Origin: Solibacillus sp040273735 | GTDB taxonomy: Bacteria > Bacillota > Bacilli > Bacillales_A > Planococcaceae | Direction: 5' to 3' | NCBI RefSeq assembly: GCF_040273735.1 | Contig: NZ_JBELZM010000001.1 | Location: 1 to 64,000 of the forward strand | DNA length: 64,000 nucleotides | In this document: positions 16,216 through 24,232 of the stretch, in pieces | Numbering within the stretch: position 1 is the stretch's first letter | Layout of the letters: each line of letters starts with the position of its first letter | The notes under the pieces: generated by a model | The model's database searches: none | Seen by the model: only the letters and a program-made list of their open reading frames with translations | Told to the model about the DNA's origin: nothing | Position numbers and translations under genes: made by a program

Positions 16216-17121
16216 GTGGAAAATCAGAAAGGGATTTTACTAGAAAGTGGAACAAATGAGCTTGAAATTGTTGAATTTGAGGTGGCGAATAATAAGTTCG
16301 GTATAAATGTAATTAAAGTAAAAGAGATTATTCAGCCAATACCAGTGACATTTATTCCACATGTACATCCACATGTTGAAGGCATAATTCAATTGCGTGG
16401 GGAAGTATTGCCGGTTGTAGATATGTTGAAAGTATTAGGCATACCTACAGAAAACCGAAACCCGCAGCAAAAATATATTGTGGCGGAATTTAATAAGCAA
16501 CGTGTTGTGTTCCATGTGGATAATGTTACACAAATTCACCGTATTTCCTGGGATCAGATTGAAAAACCTTCAGATATGTATCAGGGTGGATCATCACAGG
16601 TGATTGGCGTAATCAAGTCTCAAGATGAAATGATTTTACTACTGGACTTTGAACGAATCATGGTTGACATTAATCCTGAATCTAGTATTAGTGTGGATGC
16701 TGTTAAGAAACTTGGCAAGCGTGAACGCACTGAAAAGAAAGTCATTATTGCAGAAGATTCACCGTTATTACGTAAACTGCTGTTCGATACGATGATTGAA
16801 GCAGGCTATGTGAATACGGAGTTCTTCGAAAACGGCCGTGATGCATACGAATATTTGGAAGCGCTGGCGAAAGCAGATAAACAAATTGAAAAACATGTAC
16901 AGCTAGTTATTACAGATATTGAAATGCCACAAATGGACGGACACCATTTAACTAAGAAAATTAAATCACATCCTGATCTGCAAAAGCTTCCGGTCATAAT
17001 TTTTTCTAGTCTGATTACTGATGATTTACGCCATAAAGGCGAACAGGTAGGAGCGGAAGAGCAAATTTCGAAACCGGAAATTGCAGAGCTGATTTTACGC
17101 ATGGATAAGTTGATTCTGTAA
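16216..17121 (+). CDS. cheV: Chemotaxis coupling/adaptation protein CheV
   Basis: GTG at 16216 with AAGGAGAGG upstream gives 301 residues, close to B. subtilis CheV (303). A CheW-like coupling domain (about 8-160, with VEGIIQLRGEVLPVVDM) is fused to a response-regulator receiver (about 175-300) with acidic pocket IIAEDSP, phosphoacceptor D234 in VITDIEMPQMDG, and the SSL and KPE motifs. CheV couples receptors to CheA and aids adaptation, so the organism is flagellated and chemotactic. I saw no clear sigma-D site. Confidence 0.93.
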   Translation: MENQKGILLESGTNELEIVEFEVANNKFGINVIKVKEIIQPIPVTFIPHVHPHVEGIIQLRGEVLPVVDMLKVLGIPTENRNPQQKYIVAEFNKQRVVFHVDNVTQIHRISWDQIEKPSDMYQGGSSQVIGVIKSQDEMILLLDFERIMVDINPESSISVDAVKKLGKRERTEKKVIIAEDSPLLRKLLFDTMIEAGYVNTEFFENGRDAYEYLEALAKADKQIEKHVQLVITDIEMPQMDGHHLTKKIKSHPDLQKLPVIIFSSLITDDLRHKGEQVGAEEQISKPEIAELILRMDKLIL

Positions 17122-17171
17122 AAAATTATCTAATAATTGATGCATTGTTTTAAAATGTATAAAATAATGTC

Positions 17172-17214
17172 AAAGCCGGATACTTGAAAAAGTTATTCCG
17201 GCTTTTTTTAAATT
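17172..17214 (+). terminator. Intrinsic terminator after cheV
   Basis: AAAGCCGGA pairs with TCCGGCTTT, with an inner ACTT/AAGT, followed by TTTT. Confidence 0.85.
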
Positions 17215-17315
17215 AAAAAGGTAATCACTGAAAAAAATGTAGTGCAACTTTTCTTGAAAACGCTAAAAAGAGGGTAAAAGAATACAAAGGTATTCAGAAG
17301 GAAGTGAAGCGTATT

Positions 17316-18857
17316 ATGAAAAAAATTAAGACAGCCATTATCGATATTGGTTCTAACACGATTAGACTTGTACTATACTCCTATAATAAAAATGAAGGGC
17401 TAAGGGAATTCGGAAATATTAAAACCGTAGCCCGCCTGCGCACATATTTACTGCCTAATGGTGAAATGTCCGAAGAGGGCATTCAGCTATTGGCTGAGAC
17501 ATTAAAATCATTCCGCTTAATATTGGCCGATTATCATGTAACAGACGTAAAAGCGGCTGCTACTGCTGCAGTACGTCAAGCAATCAATAATGATGAGATT
17601 ATTACCCGTATGAAAGAAGAAACAGGTATTCTTATTGATATTTTAACGGAAGAAGAAGAAGCATATTACGGATTTGTTGCAGTTGCCCATTCAATGGAAA
17701 CCCCATCTGCAGTGACGATTGATATTGGAGGTGGTTCGACTGAAATTACGTTATTCATCAATAAAAAGCTCCAAAAAACAATCAGCTTTCCATTTGGTAC
17801 AGTTTCCTTAAAGCAAAAGTTCGTAAGCGGTACGATTATTAATAAAAGTGAGCGTGAGAAGCTGCGTGCGTTTGTAAAGGAACAATTTAGCTCATTGAAA
17901 TGGATAGTTGATATGGAATTACCGGTTATTGCAATCGGGGGAAGCGCACGTAATATTGCCCAAGTTCATCAGCAAAAAATAGGCTATCCACTGTCTGGTG
18001 TACATCAATATGAAATGAAGGTGAATGACTTACAACAACTGTGCGACTATTTGACAGAATTTTCGTACGATAACTTAAGACAGCTAGATGGTCTTTCTTC
18101 AGACCGGGCCGATATTATTGTTCCGGCATTGGAAGTTTTTATGGCGCTCCTGTCTACTGTAAATTCAAATTCTTTTCAGGTCAGTAAAAAGGGGTTACGG
18201 GAAGGGCTCATTATTAGCCGTGTCTTGCAAGGGAATCCTCAAGCCTATGACAAATACAATGTTTTTGAAGAAAGTGGCCGGCAGCTAGCATTAGCCTATG
18301 GACGTACGGAAGAGGAAGTACAAACACTGGAATCATTGACAGAACAATTATACCGGGCCTGTATTAATTTAAAGCTATTTGAATATAGTGAAACAGATTT
18401 ACAGCTATTAAAGAAAGCCGCAAAAGTTTATGGGATCGGAGAATATATCGAGCTGGATTCGTCCAGCCAGCACACATTTTATTTAGTTTCCAATCAATCA
18501 ATACCAGGCATGTCCCATATTAATCGGGTTAAACTGGCATTGCTGGCATCATATAAAAACCGTGATTACTTTTTGCGTTTTGCACGGCCGTTTGATTCTT
18601 GGATTTCAAAAGAAGAATTTAAAAAGCTGCGCGATTTTGGCGCGATTTTGAAATTTGTTTACGCCTTGAATATGACGAAGCGCAATGTCGTTAAAAATGT
18701 TGCGATTGAAAAAGTTAATAACCAATTTCACATAGAAGTACTGACTTCTGAGCGGGCAATAGCTGAAATGGCTCAGGCGGAAAAACAGAAAAAGCATATC
18801 GAACGCGTTTTCAAAGGCGATGTAAAACTTGAGTTCAAGGAAGAAAGGCAGGGGTGA
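17316..18857 (+). CDS. ppx: Exopolyphosphatase / guanosine pentaphosphatase (Ppx/GppA)
   Basis: The 513-residue protein starts with the ASKHA phosphate-binding motif IDIGSNTIRLVLY and has the second motif TIDIGGGSTEITLF (about 138-151) and IAIGGSARNIA (about 210-220). The C-terminal part is the helical HD-like domain of long Ppx proteins. It hydrolyses terminal phosphates of polyphosphate (or pppGpp). I start at the ATG 17316; a GTG at 17304 lies inside the ribosome site. Its stop is one base before the ppk start region, so the pair is translated from one operon. B. subtilis 168 lacks ppk, while B. cereus-like species and this organism have both enzymes. Confidence 0.9.
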   Translation: MKKIKTAIIDIGSNTIRLVLYSYNKNEGLREFGNIKTVARLRTYLLPNGEMSEEGIQLLAETLKSFRLILADYHVTDVKAAATAAVRQAINNDEIITRMKEETGILIDILTEEEEAYYGFVAVAHSMETPSAVTIDIGGGSTEITLFINKKLQKTISFPFGTVSLKQKFVSGTIINKSEREKLRAFVKEQFSSLKWIVDMELPVIAIGGSARNIAQVHQQKIGYPLSGVHQYEMKVNDLQQLCDYLTEFSYDNLRQLDGLSSDRADIIVPALEVFMALLSTVNSNSFQVSKKGLREGLIISRVLQGNPQAYDKYNVFEESGRQLALAYGRTEEEVQTLESLTEQLYRACINLKLFEYSETDLQLLKKAAKVYGIGEYIELDSSSQHTFYLVSNQSIPGMSHINRVKLALLASYKNRDYFLRFARPFDSWISKEEFKKLRDFGAILKFVYALNMTKRNVVKNVAIEKVNNQFHIEVLTSERAIAEMAQAEKQKKHIERVFKGDVKLEFKEERQG

Positions 18858-18858
18858 T

Positions 18859-21033
18859 ATGACAATGAATATGGAAAAGAATTCTTTCATTAATCCGGAG
18901 CATGAAGATTTTGACAATAGTCCGGATTTTAGCATCGAGTTGCATGAAGAAATTGCTAAGCCGCAGTATTACAACAACCGCGAACTGAGCTGGCTCGCAT
19001 TTAATGAACGAGTATTGGAAGAAGCGGAAGATACAAATAACCCGTTGTTGGAACGGATGAAGTTTTTGGCAATATTCAGTTCCAATTTAGATGAATTTTT
19101 CATGGTCCGGGTTGCGGGTTTGCAAGATCAAATTCGGGCCGGGTATCATAAGCCTGAAAATAAGTCCGGTCTAACACCAAAAGAGCAGCTTGCTAAAATT
19201 GCTGAACGTACTCAAGCATTAGTGAGACGTCAAACGGAAGTGTATCGCCATTTAGTGCATGAGCTTTTACCAAAAGAACATGTGCATATTCTTGATTTAA
19301 AAATGCTGAATGAGCAAGAAAAAATTTATATCAATGAATTTTTTGAAGAAACGATATTTCCTGTCCTTACCCCTGTAGCGGTTGACGCCTATCGTCCGTT
19401 TCCCACGTTGTTGGGACGTACACTCAACTTGTTTGTCATGCTGGAAAACAGCAGTGAGGATATGGAAAACAATATGGATAAAGTAGCAATTGTCCAAGTG
19501 CCGTCCGTATTGAACCGATTTATTAAAATACCGTCAAATGGAAAGAAGACGTTGTTCGTATTATTGGAAGATGTCATTTCAAGTAATATCGACCGTTTAT
19601 TTTTAGGCTATAAAGTGAAATCGACACAAGCATTCCGGTTAACGCGAAATGCAGATTTGACCATTCATGAGGAAGGCGCACAAGACCTGTTAGTGGAAAT
19701 CGAAAAGGAACTGAAAAAGCGTAAATGGGGCGTCGGTTCACGTTTGGAAGTACGTGACGGTGAGATGAATGATGATGTGCTGGATTATTTACTGGATGAA
19801 TTTGAACTGGGAGAGTCCGATGTTTTCAAAATTGATGGCCCGCTCGACTTAACGGCAATGTTCGGTTTTGTAAAAGAGATTTCGGTAGGACGAGAACATC
19901 TGGAGTATGAAAGTTTTATTCCGCAGCCTCCCCATGATTTACAGTCAGACGAAAATATTTTTGAAAAAGCGTTAACCCAAGATATATTTTTCCATCATCC
20001 ATACGAATCATTTGGACCGATTGTCGATTTTATCGCAGAAGCAGCGGAAGATCCGAGCGTTTTGGCAATTAAGCAAACGCTATACAGGGTAAGTGGTAAT
20101 TCGCCGATTATTCAAGCATTAAAGCAGGCGGCGGAAAACGGTAAACAGGTGACAGTTTTAGTAGAGTTAAAAGCACGTTTTGATGAGGAAAATAATGTAC
20201 ACTGGGCCAAACAGCTTGAACAAGCAGGTTGCCTTGTCATTTATGGAATGAATAATCTGAAAACACATTCAAAAATTACACTTGTCGTCCGTCGATGCAA
20301 CGGAAAAATTGAACGCTTTGTTCATTTGGGGACGGGCAATTACAATGATGCTACTGCAAAAATCTATACGGATATGGGGATTATTACATCTCATAAGGAA
20401 TTTGGCATTGATGCGACAAACTTCTTCAATTATTTAAGCGGCTATACGGAAAAACCCGAATTCCACCATATTGTCGTCGCGCCATTTGATATTCGCGATG
20501 AATTCCTTGATCTAATCGATAAGGAAATTGCATTACATAAAAAATATGGAAACGGGTTTATCCGGGCAAAAATGAATTCTTTAACCGACAAGGATTTAAT
20601 GATGAAACTTTATGAGGCTTCGATTGCAGGTGTGAAAATCGAGCTGATTATTCGTGGTATTTGCTGTCTGCGTCCAGGCATCCCGGGAATTTCCGAAAAT
20701 ATAACCGTATTGAGCATCGTTGGCCGTTTCCTTGAGCACTCCCGTATTTTCTGGTTCCATCATAATGGGGAGGATAATCTATATTTATCTTCTGCAGATA
20801 TGATGACCCGGAATATGATTAAACGTGTGGAAATACTGTTTCCGATCTATTCGCCGGAAATAAAATACCGGATCCAGCGCATTATGCTGCTCCAAATTAA
20901 AGATAATCAAAAAGTACGCATCCAGGATTCAAATGGAAAATACCACTATAAAGAAGGCCATCATAGTGATGTCCGAATTAACAGTCAGGAAATCTTTCTA
21001 GCCGAATCACTCGGTCCGATTATGGAAGAATAG
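18859..21033 (+). CDS. ppk: Polyphosphate kinase 1
   Basis: This 724-residue enzyme makes polyphosphate from ATP. The N-terminal and head domains (ELSWLAFNERVLEEA; SSNLDEFFMVRVAGL) precede two phospholipase-D-like catalytic domains. The autophosphorylated His is H470 in NNLKTHSKITLVVRR, followed by HLGTGNYND; the second catalytic-domain His is in RFLEHSRIFWFH. Three ATGs (18859, 18865, 18871) are possible starts; GGCAGGGGTGA at 18848-18857 best fits 18865, a two-residue difference. It overlaps the ribosome site with the end of ppx, so the synthetic and degrading enzymes are coexpressed. Confidence 0.93.
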   Translation: MTMNMEKNSFINPEHEDFDNSPDFSIELHEEIAKPQYYNNRELSWLAFNERVLEEAEDTNNPLLERMKFLAIFSSNLDEFFMVRVAGLQDQIRAGYHKPENKSGLTPKEQLAKIAERTQALVRRQTEVYRHLVHELLPKEHVHILDLKMLNEQEKIYINEFFEETIFPVLTPVAVDAYRPFPTLLGRTLNLFVMLENSSEDMENNMDKVAIVQVPSVLNRFIKIPSNGKKTLFVLLEDVISSNIDRLFLGYKVKSTQAFRLTRNADLTIHEEGAQDLLVEIEKELKKRKWGVGSRLEVRDGEMNDDVLDYLLDEFELGESDVFKIDGPLDLTAMFGFVKEISVGREHLEYESFIPQPPHDLQSDENIFEKALTQDIFFHHPYESFGPIVDFIAEAAEDPSVLAIKQTLYRVSGNSPIIQALKQAAENGKQVTVLVELKARFDEENNVHWAKQLEQAGCLVIYGMNNLKTHSKITLVVRRCNGKIERFVHLGTGNYNDATAKIYTDMGIITSHKEFGIDATNFFNYLSGYTEKPEFHHIVVAPFDIRDEFLDLIDKEIALHKKYGNGFIRAKMNSLTDKDLMMKLYEASIAGVKIELIIRGICCLRPGIPGISENITVLSIVGRFLEHSRIFWFHHNGEDNLYLSSADMMTRNMIKRVEILFPIYSPEIKYRIQRIMLLQIKDNQKVRIQDSNGKYHYKEGHHSDVRINSQEIFLAESLGPIMEE

Positions 21034-21045
21034 TAGAAGAAATTA

Positions 21046-21074
21046 AGCTATGGACAAAATGTTCATAGCTTTTT
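21046..21074 (+). terminator. Intrinsic terminator after ppk
   Basis: AGCTATG (21046-21052) pairs with CATAGCT (21064-21070), followed by TTTT. Confidence 0.75.
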
Positions 21075-21094
21075 AAATTTGATGGGGGGGATTT

Positions 21095-21270
21095 ATTAGA
21101 ACAATTGTGAAGGTTATTAGAATAAAGAACCGTGATATTAGAAACTTTGAAGATGGTATTGGAACAAAGCACATACATTTTAGAACATGTTGAAGATATA
21201 TTAGAACATCGTAATTTTATTAGAATAAGTAAATTTATATTAGATGATTTGACGATATATTAGAAAATCA
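21095..21270. repeat. Intergenic array of nine ATTAGAACA-core repeats at about 21-bp pitch
   Basis: Core copies start at 21095, 21116, 21137, 21158, 21179, 21200, 21219, 21239 and 21259. The first five intervals are exactly 21 bp, then 19, 20, 20. The core is (A/T)TT(A/G)GAA followed by CA or variants, while the remaining 12 bp of each unit is not conserved. All copies point the same way. The array lies between the ppk terminator and the fadH promoter region. A near-identical architecture occurs at 38761. Confidence 0.85.
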
Positions 21271-21398
21271 TAATTCATTGCTCACTCCATTTCTCTTAAA
21301 CAAAGAAAACATACTGCATAAACAGTAAAATACTGCATAAAACAGAAAAATTTATATTTTAGTATTTATTTCTTCTCTATTATAGTAAACTCTAATTA

Positions 21399-21416
21399 TG
21401 AATGGCTGTTCATTTT
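21399..21416. promoter_or_regulatory. FadR-like operator upstream of fadH
   Basis: TGAATGGCTGTTCATTTT matches most positions of the Bacillus FadR box (TGAATGAnnnnTCATTCA). In B. subtilis FadR represses the fadHG operon (ykuF-ykuG) and is released by long-chain acyl-CoA, so position and sequence agree. Confidence 0.7.
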
Positions 21417-21438
21417 ATAAGCAAAGGGGATGGATGAA

Positions 21439-22206
21439 ATGTTACAAGGCAAGACGATTATTATTACGGGCGGCTCTAGCGGGATGGGGCTCGGTATGGC
21501 AAAGCACTTCGTGAAAGAAGGGGCAAATGTTGTGATCACGGGGCGTGACTTGGAGCGTTTAGCCAATGCAAAGAAGGAAATAGAGGAATTTGGTTCTTCA
21601 ATCGAAACATTTCAAATGGATGTTCGCGAACCGGAACATGCACAGGCAATGGTTGCGTTTGCAGCTGAAAAATTCAGGCAAGTAGACGGCTTAGTGAACA
21701 ATGCGGCAGGAAACTTTTTAGTGCATGCAGAAAAATTATCGCCGAACGGATGGAAGGCTGTAATTGATATTGTGTTGAATGGTACATTTTATTGTACTTC
21801 CGCAATTGGTCGTTATTGGATTGAGAATGGCATAAAGGGTTCGATTATCAATATGGTGGCTACATATGCTTGGGGTGCAGGAGCTGGTGTCATTCATTCA
21901 GCTGCCGCAAAAGCCGGGGTGCTCTCGTTGACACGTTCGCTTGCGGTTGAATGGGGCGGCCAATATGGAATTCGTGTAAATGCCATTGCACCAGGACCAA
22001 TTGAGCGTACAGGCGGGGCAGATAAACTATGGGAATCGGAAGAACAAGCGAAACGTACATTGGATTCTGTACCATTAAAGCGTCTTGGAACACCTGAGGA
22101 AATAGCAGATCTAGCGGTATTTATGCTGTCGGATAAGGCAAGCTATTTAAATGGGGAATGCATTACTTTAGATGGCGGACAATGGCTAAATCAGCACCCA
22201 TTTTAA
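21439..22206 (+). CDS. fadH: 2,4-dienoyl-CoA reductase (short-chain dehydrogenase), FadH/YkuF
   Basis: The second ATG (21439) is chosen because AAAGGGG is 9 nt upstream; this gives 255 residues, the YkuF length. An SDR Rossmann fold is seen with TGGSSGMGLG (cofactor) and NNAAG. The active site has the dienoyl-CoA reductase arrangement: Tyr in VATYAWG, then Ser and Lys in HSAAAKAG, rather than the usual YxxxK. The enzyme reduces 2,4-dienoyl-CoA from unsaturated fatty acids for beta-oxidation. A FadR-like operator lies upstream. The ykuG partner of B. subtilis is not adjacent. Confidence 0.88.
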   Translation: MLQGKTIIITGGSSGMGLGMAKHFVKEGANVVITGRDLERLANAKKEIEEFGSSIETFQMDVREPEHAQAMVAFAAEKFRQVDGLVNNAAGNFLVHAEKLSPNGWKAVIDIVLNGTFYCTSAIGRYWIENGIKGSIINMVATYAWGAGAGVIHSAAAKAGVLSLTRSLAVEWGGQYGIRVNAIAPGPIERTGGADKLWESEEQAKRTLDSVPLKRLGTPEEIADLAVFMLSDKASYLNGECITLDGGQWLNQHPF

Positions 22207-22287
22207 CTTTTTCAAAGGATATTAAAAAGAATAAATTCCAAATTATTGCTGCATACTATCGCTAACTGTTAAAAGGAGGCGATCACA

Positions 22288-22524
22288 ATCGGAATATGGC
22301 TTTATCCAACGATTTTCGTTGTCATCATACTAAGTTTTATAGGCTATTATTTAACGGTACGTGTTGGACATAATATAGAAGGGAGCGGTCAGGAACGTGA
22401 TTCGGAAGTGCCTGAAGAAATTCAGGAGCATCCTTTCCTGCTCAATCCAATTATTTTATCGTATGCAGTTTTTGGCACATTTACAGGTATCATTATTTTT
22501 TATTATTGGGCAAGAGGTTACTGA
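22288..22524 (+). CDS. Two-helix membrane protein (78 aa) with apparent AUC start codon
   Basis: An open frame starts at ATC 22288, exactly 8 nt after a perfect AAAGGAGG, and ends at TGA 22524. The product reads (M)GIWLYPTIFVVIILSFIGYY..., has one N-terminal membrane helix (about 3-24), a charged, acidic loop (EGSGQERDSEVPEEIQEH) and a C-terminal helix (about 50-73). No ATG, GTG or TTG is available in frame near the ribosome site; the nearby ATG in GAATATGG is in another frame that soon stops. The coding pattern and the following terminator argue for a real gene. Function unknown. Confidence 0.65.
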   Translation: MGIWLYPTIFVVIILSFIGYYLTVRVGHNIEGSGQERDSEVPEEIQEHPFLLNPIILSYAVFGTFTGIIIFYYWARGY

Positions 22525-22531
22525 AATTAAT

Positions 22532-22571
22532 GCATAATGGGACGAATCTTCTCGTCTTATTATGCTTTTTC
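22532..22571 (+). terminator. Intrinsic terminator
   Basis: GCATAAT (22532-22538) and following GGGACGA pair with TCGTCTTATTATGC, then TTTTTCTTTT. Confidence 0.85.
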
Positions 22572-22667
22572 TTTTCCAATCCTAGGCGCATTCATAGTCA
22601 TAAAAATGATCCATATGGTATGATAGAGATTAGAGAAACTGTTTTGTCGAAAGACAGGGCAAAGAAT

Positions 22668-22712
22668 AACGGCAGTAATTTTTCAGTTTATTTTAGTATG
22701 GTACTGCCCGTT
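22668..22712 (+). promoter_or_regulatory. Hairpin in the darB leader
   Basis: AACGGCAGTA (22668-22677) pairs with TACTGCCCGTT (22702-22712, one bulge), 28 nt before the start codon. There is no T-run, so it is not a terminator; it could bear on mRNA stability or translation. Confidence 0.35.
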
Positions 22713-22739
22713 ATTAGCGGGATAAAGGAGTAGAATGTC

Positions 22740-23183
22740 ATGATTTCAACGAACAACAGAGCTTTACTAGATATGCCTATAAAAGATTTTATTATTTCAT
22801 CTGAGAAGGTCGCCCATGTACAAAGTGGCAATAACGCTGAACATGCATTATTAGTTTTAACAAAAACAGGGTATTCTTCTATTCCAGTTCTGGATGTAAA
22901 GTATCGTTTAAAAGGTTTATTAAGTACCAAAATGATAACGGAGTCTATTTTAGGCTTAGAGCGAATTGAATATGATAGATTAGCAGACATTCGTGTGGAT
23001 GAGGTCATGAATCAGGAAGTTGTGTATTTAAAAATTACGGATACATTCCAACGTGCACTCGATCTAGTAATTAACCATGCCTTTTTATGTGTAGTCGATG
23101 AAGAAGGCACATTTGTCGGTATTATGACACGAAGAATTATTCTAAAACAATTAAAGAAATATATTTACCAGCAAAACGCTTAA
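22740..23183 (+). CDS. darB: CBS-domain c-di-AMP receptor DarB (YkuL)
   Basis: The 147-residue protein consists of two CBS motifs (about 10-65 and 80-140), the whole-protein architecture of DarB/YkuL. In B. subtilis apo-DarB binds Rel and pyruvate carboxylase and activates them when c-di-AMP (and thus K+) is low. Pyruvate carboxylase (57519) and the c-di-AMP-controlled Ktr potassium system are in this same window. AAAGGAG precedes the ATG, and the order fadH-darB-ccpC-dapH matches B. subtilis ykuF-ykuL-ykuM-ykuQ. Confidence 0.88.
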   Translation: MISTNNRALLDMPIKDFIISSEKVAHVQSGNNAEHALLVLTKTGYSSIPVLDVKYRLKGLLSTKMITESILGLERIEYDRLADIRVDEVMNQEVVYLKITDTFQRALDLVINHAFLCVVDEEGTFVGIMTRRIILKQLKKYIYQQNA

Positions 23184-23192
23184 AATAAAAGT

Positions 23193-23226
23193 CGACAAAG
23201 TCCTAAAGGGATTTTGTCGTTTTTTT
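23193..23226 (+). terminator. Intrinsic terminator after darB
   Basis: CGACAAAGTCC pairs with GGGATTTTGTCG (wobbles), followed by seven T. Confidence 0.85.
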
Positions 23227-23256
23227 AACCGTTTGTTCGGAAAGGAAGGGTTGTCA

Positions 23257-24156
23257 GTGACAGCAACAGAGGCAGAAATTATTAAAGTGTTGGCAGAAGA
23301 GAGAAATATGCGAAAAGCGGCAGAGCGCCTTTTTTTAACGCAGCCAGCACTGTCACAGCGACTTCAGTCAATTGAAAAAGAATGGGGCGTTCAAATATTT
23401 ATCCGTTCCCAAAAAGGATTAACCCCAACGCCTGCAGGTGAACTGGTCATTCAATATTCGAATGATTTGATTGTAAAGCGGGAGGAAATTTTTGAAACGA
23501 TTCACTCGCTGAATACAAAAGTGCACGGTACATTAAAAATTGCCTGTGCATCGATTGTCGGTCAAAACTGGCTGCCAAAAGTATTGAAAGACTATGTAAC
23601 GAAATATCCGGATACGAAAATTTCATTAATTACTGGATGGAGCTCTGAAATCATAAAAGCCCTTTATGATGGGGAAGCGCATATTGGTATTGTCCGCGGA
23701 CAGGCAGAATGGAAAGGTAAAAAAATTCATTTGTTCCGCGATACGATGTATTTAGTGGATAAGGAAATCCAGGATATGGAAGATATATTGACATCAGACC
23801 GCCCGTTTATCCAATTTAAAAGCGATTCGAATTATTACCAGGAAATCCAGCAATGGTGGCAACGTCATTTCAACTACAATCCAAAACATCAAATCATTGT
23901 AGATCAAATTGAAACTTGTAAGCAAATGGCTGTAAATGGTATCGGCTATGCAATTTTACCTTCAATTACATTGAACGGTGAAGAAAATGTTCATAAAATC
24001 CCTTTGGCCAATAATGGAAATGATGACGGTTTAACACGGGATACATGGCTGATCGGATATGAATCAACATTCGAATTACGCCAAGTCGAAGCTTTTGTCG
24101 ATTTAGTACAAGACCATGCACGCTGTCTGTATGATTATTCAAGTGAAAACAACTAA
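23257..24156 (+). CDS. ccpC: LysR-type regulator CcpC
   Basis: GTG at 23257 lies 6 nt after AAGGAAGGG and gives 299 residues. An N-terminal LysR helix-turn-helix (about 12-45, RNMRKAAERLFLTQPALSQRLQSIE) precedes the periplasmic-binding-protein-like effector domain (about 85-290). CcpC senses citrate and represses citrate synthase and aconitase genes in B. subtilis. The assignment rests on sequence character plus conserved position between darB and dapH. Its targets are not in the window. Confidence 0.85.
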   Translation: MTATEAEIIKVLAEERNMRKAAERLFLTQPALSQRLQSIEKEWGVQIFIRSQKGLTPTPAGELVIQYSNDLIVKREEIFETIHSLNTKVHGTLKIACASIVGQNWLPKVLKDYVTKYPDTKISLITGWSSEIIKALYDGEAHIGIVRGQAEWKGKKIHLFRDTMYLVDKEIQDMEDILTSDRPFIQFKSDSNYYQEIQQWWQRHFNYNPKHQIIVDQIETCKQMAVNGIGYAILPSITLNGEENVHKIPLANNGNDDGLTRDTWLIGYESTFELRQVEAFVDLVQDHARCLYDYSSENN

Positions 24157-24232
24157 AAAAATAGTTTTAATATTACTGAAAATTTAGTACAATTATTCAT
24201 GTTAAAAAATCTAACACGCAGCGAGGTGTCAT

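Noticed and set aside
21095..21190. The 21-bp array as a heptapeptide-repeat coding region
   Set aside because: No ribosome site or start codon in frame, and stop codons interrupt the frame after the fifth unit at this locus.
21095..21270. The 21-bp arrays as CRISPR
   Set aside because: Repeat core is only about 9 bp and imperfect, spacers about 12 bp, and there are no cas genes.
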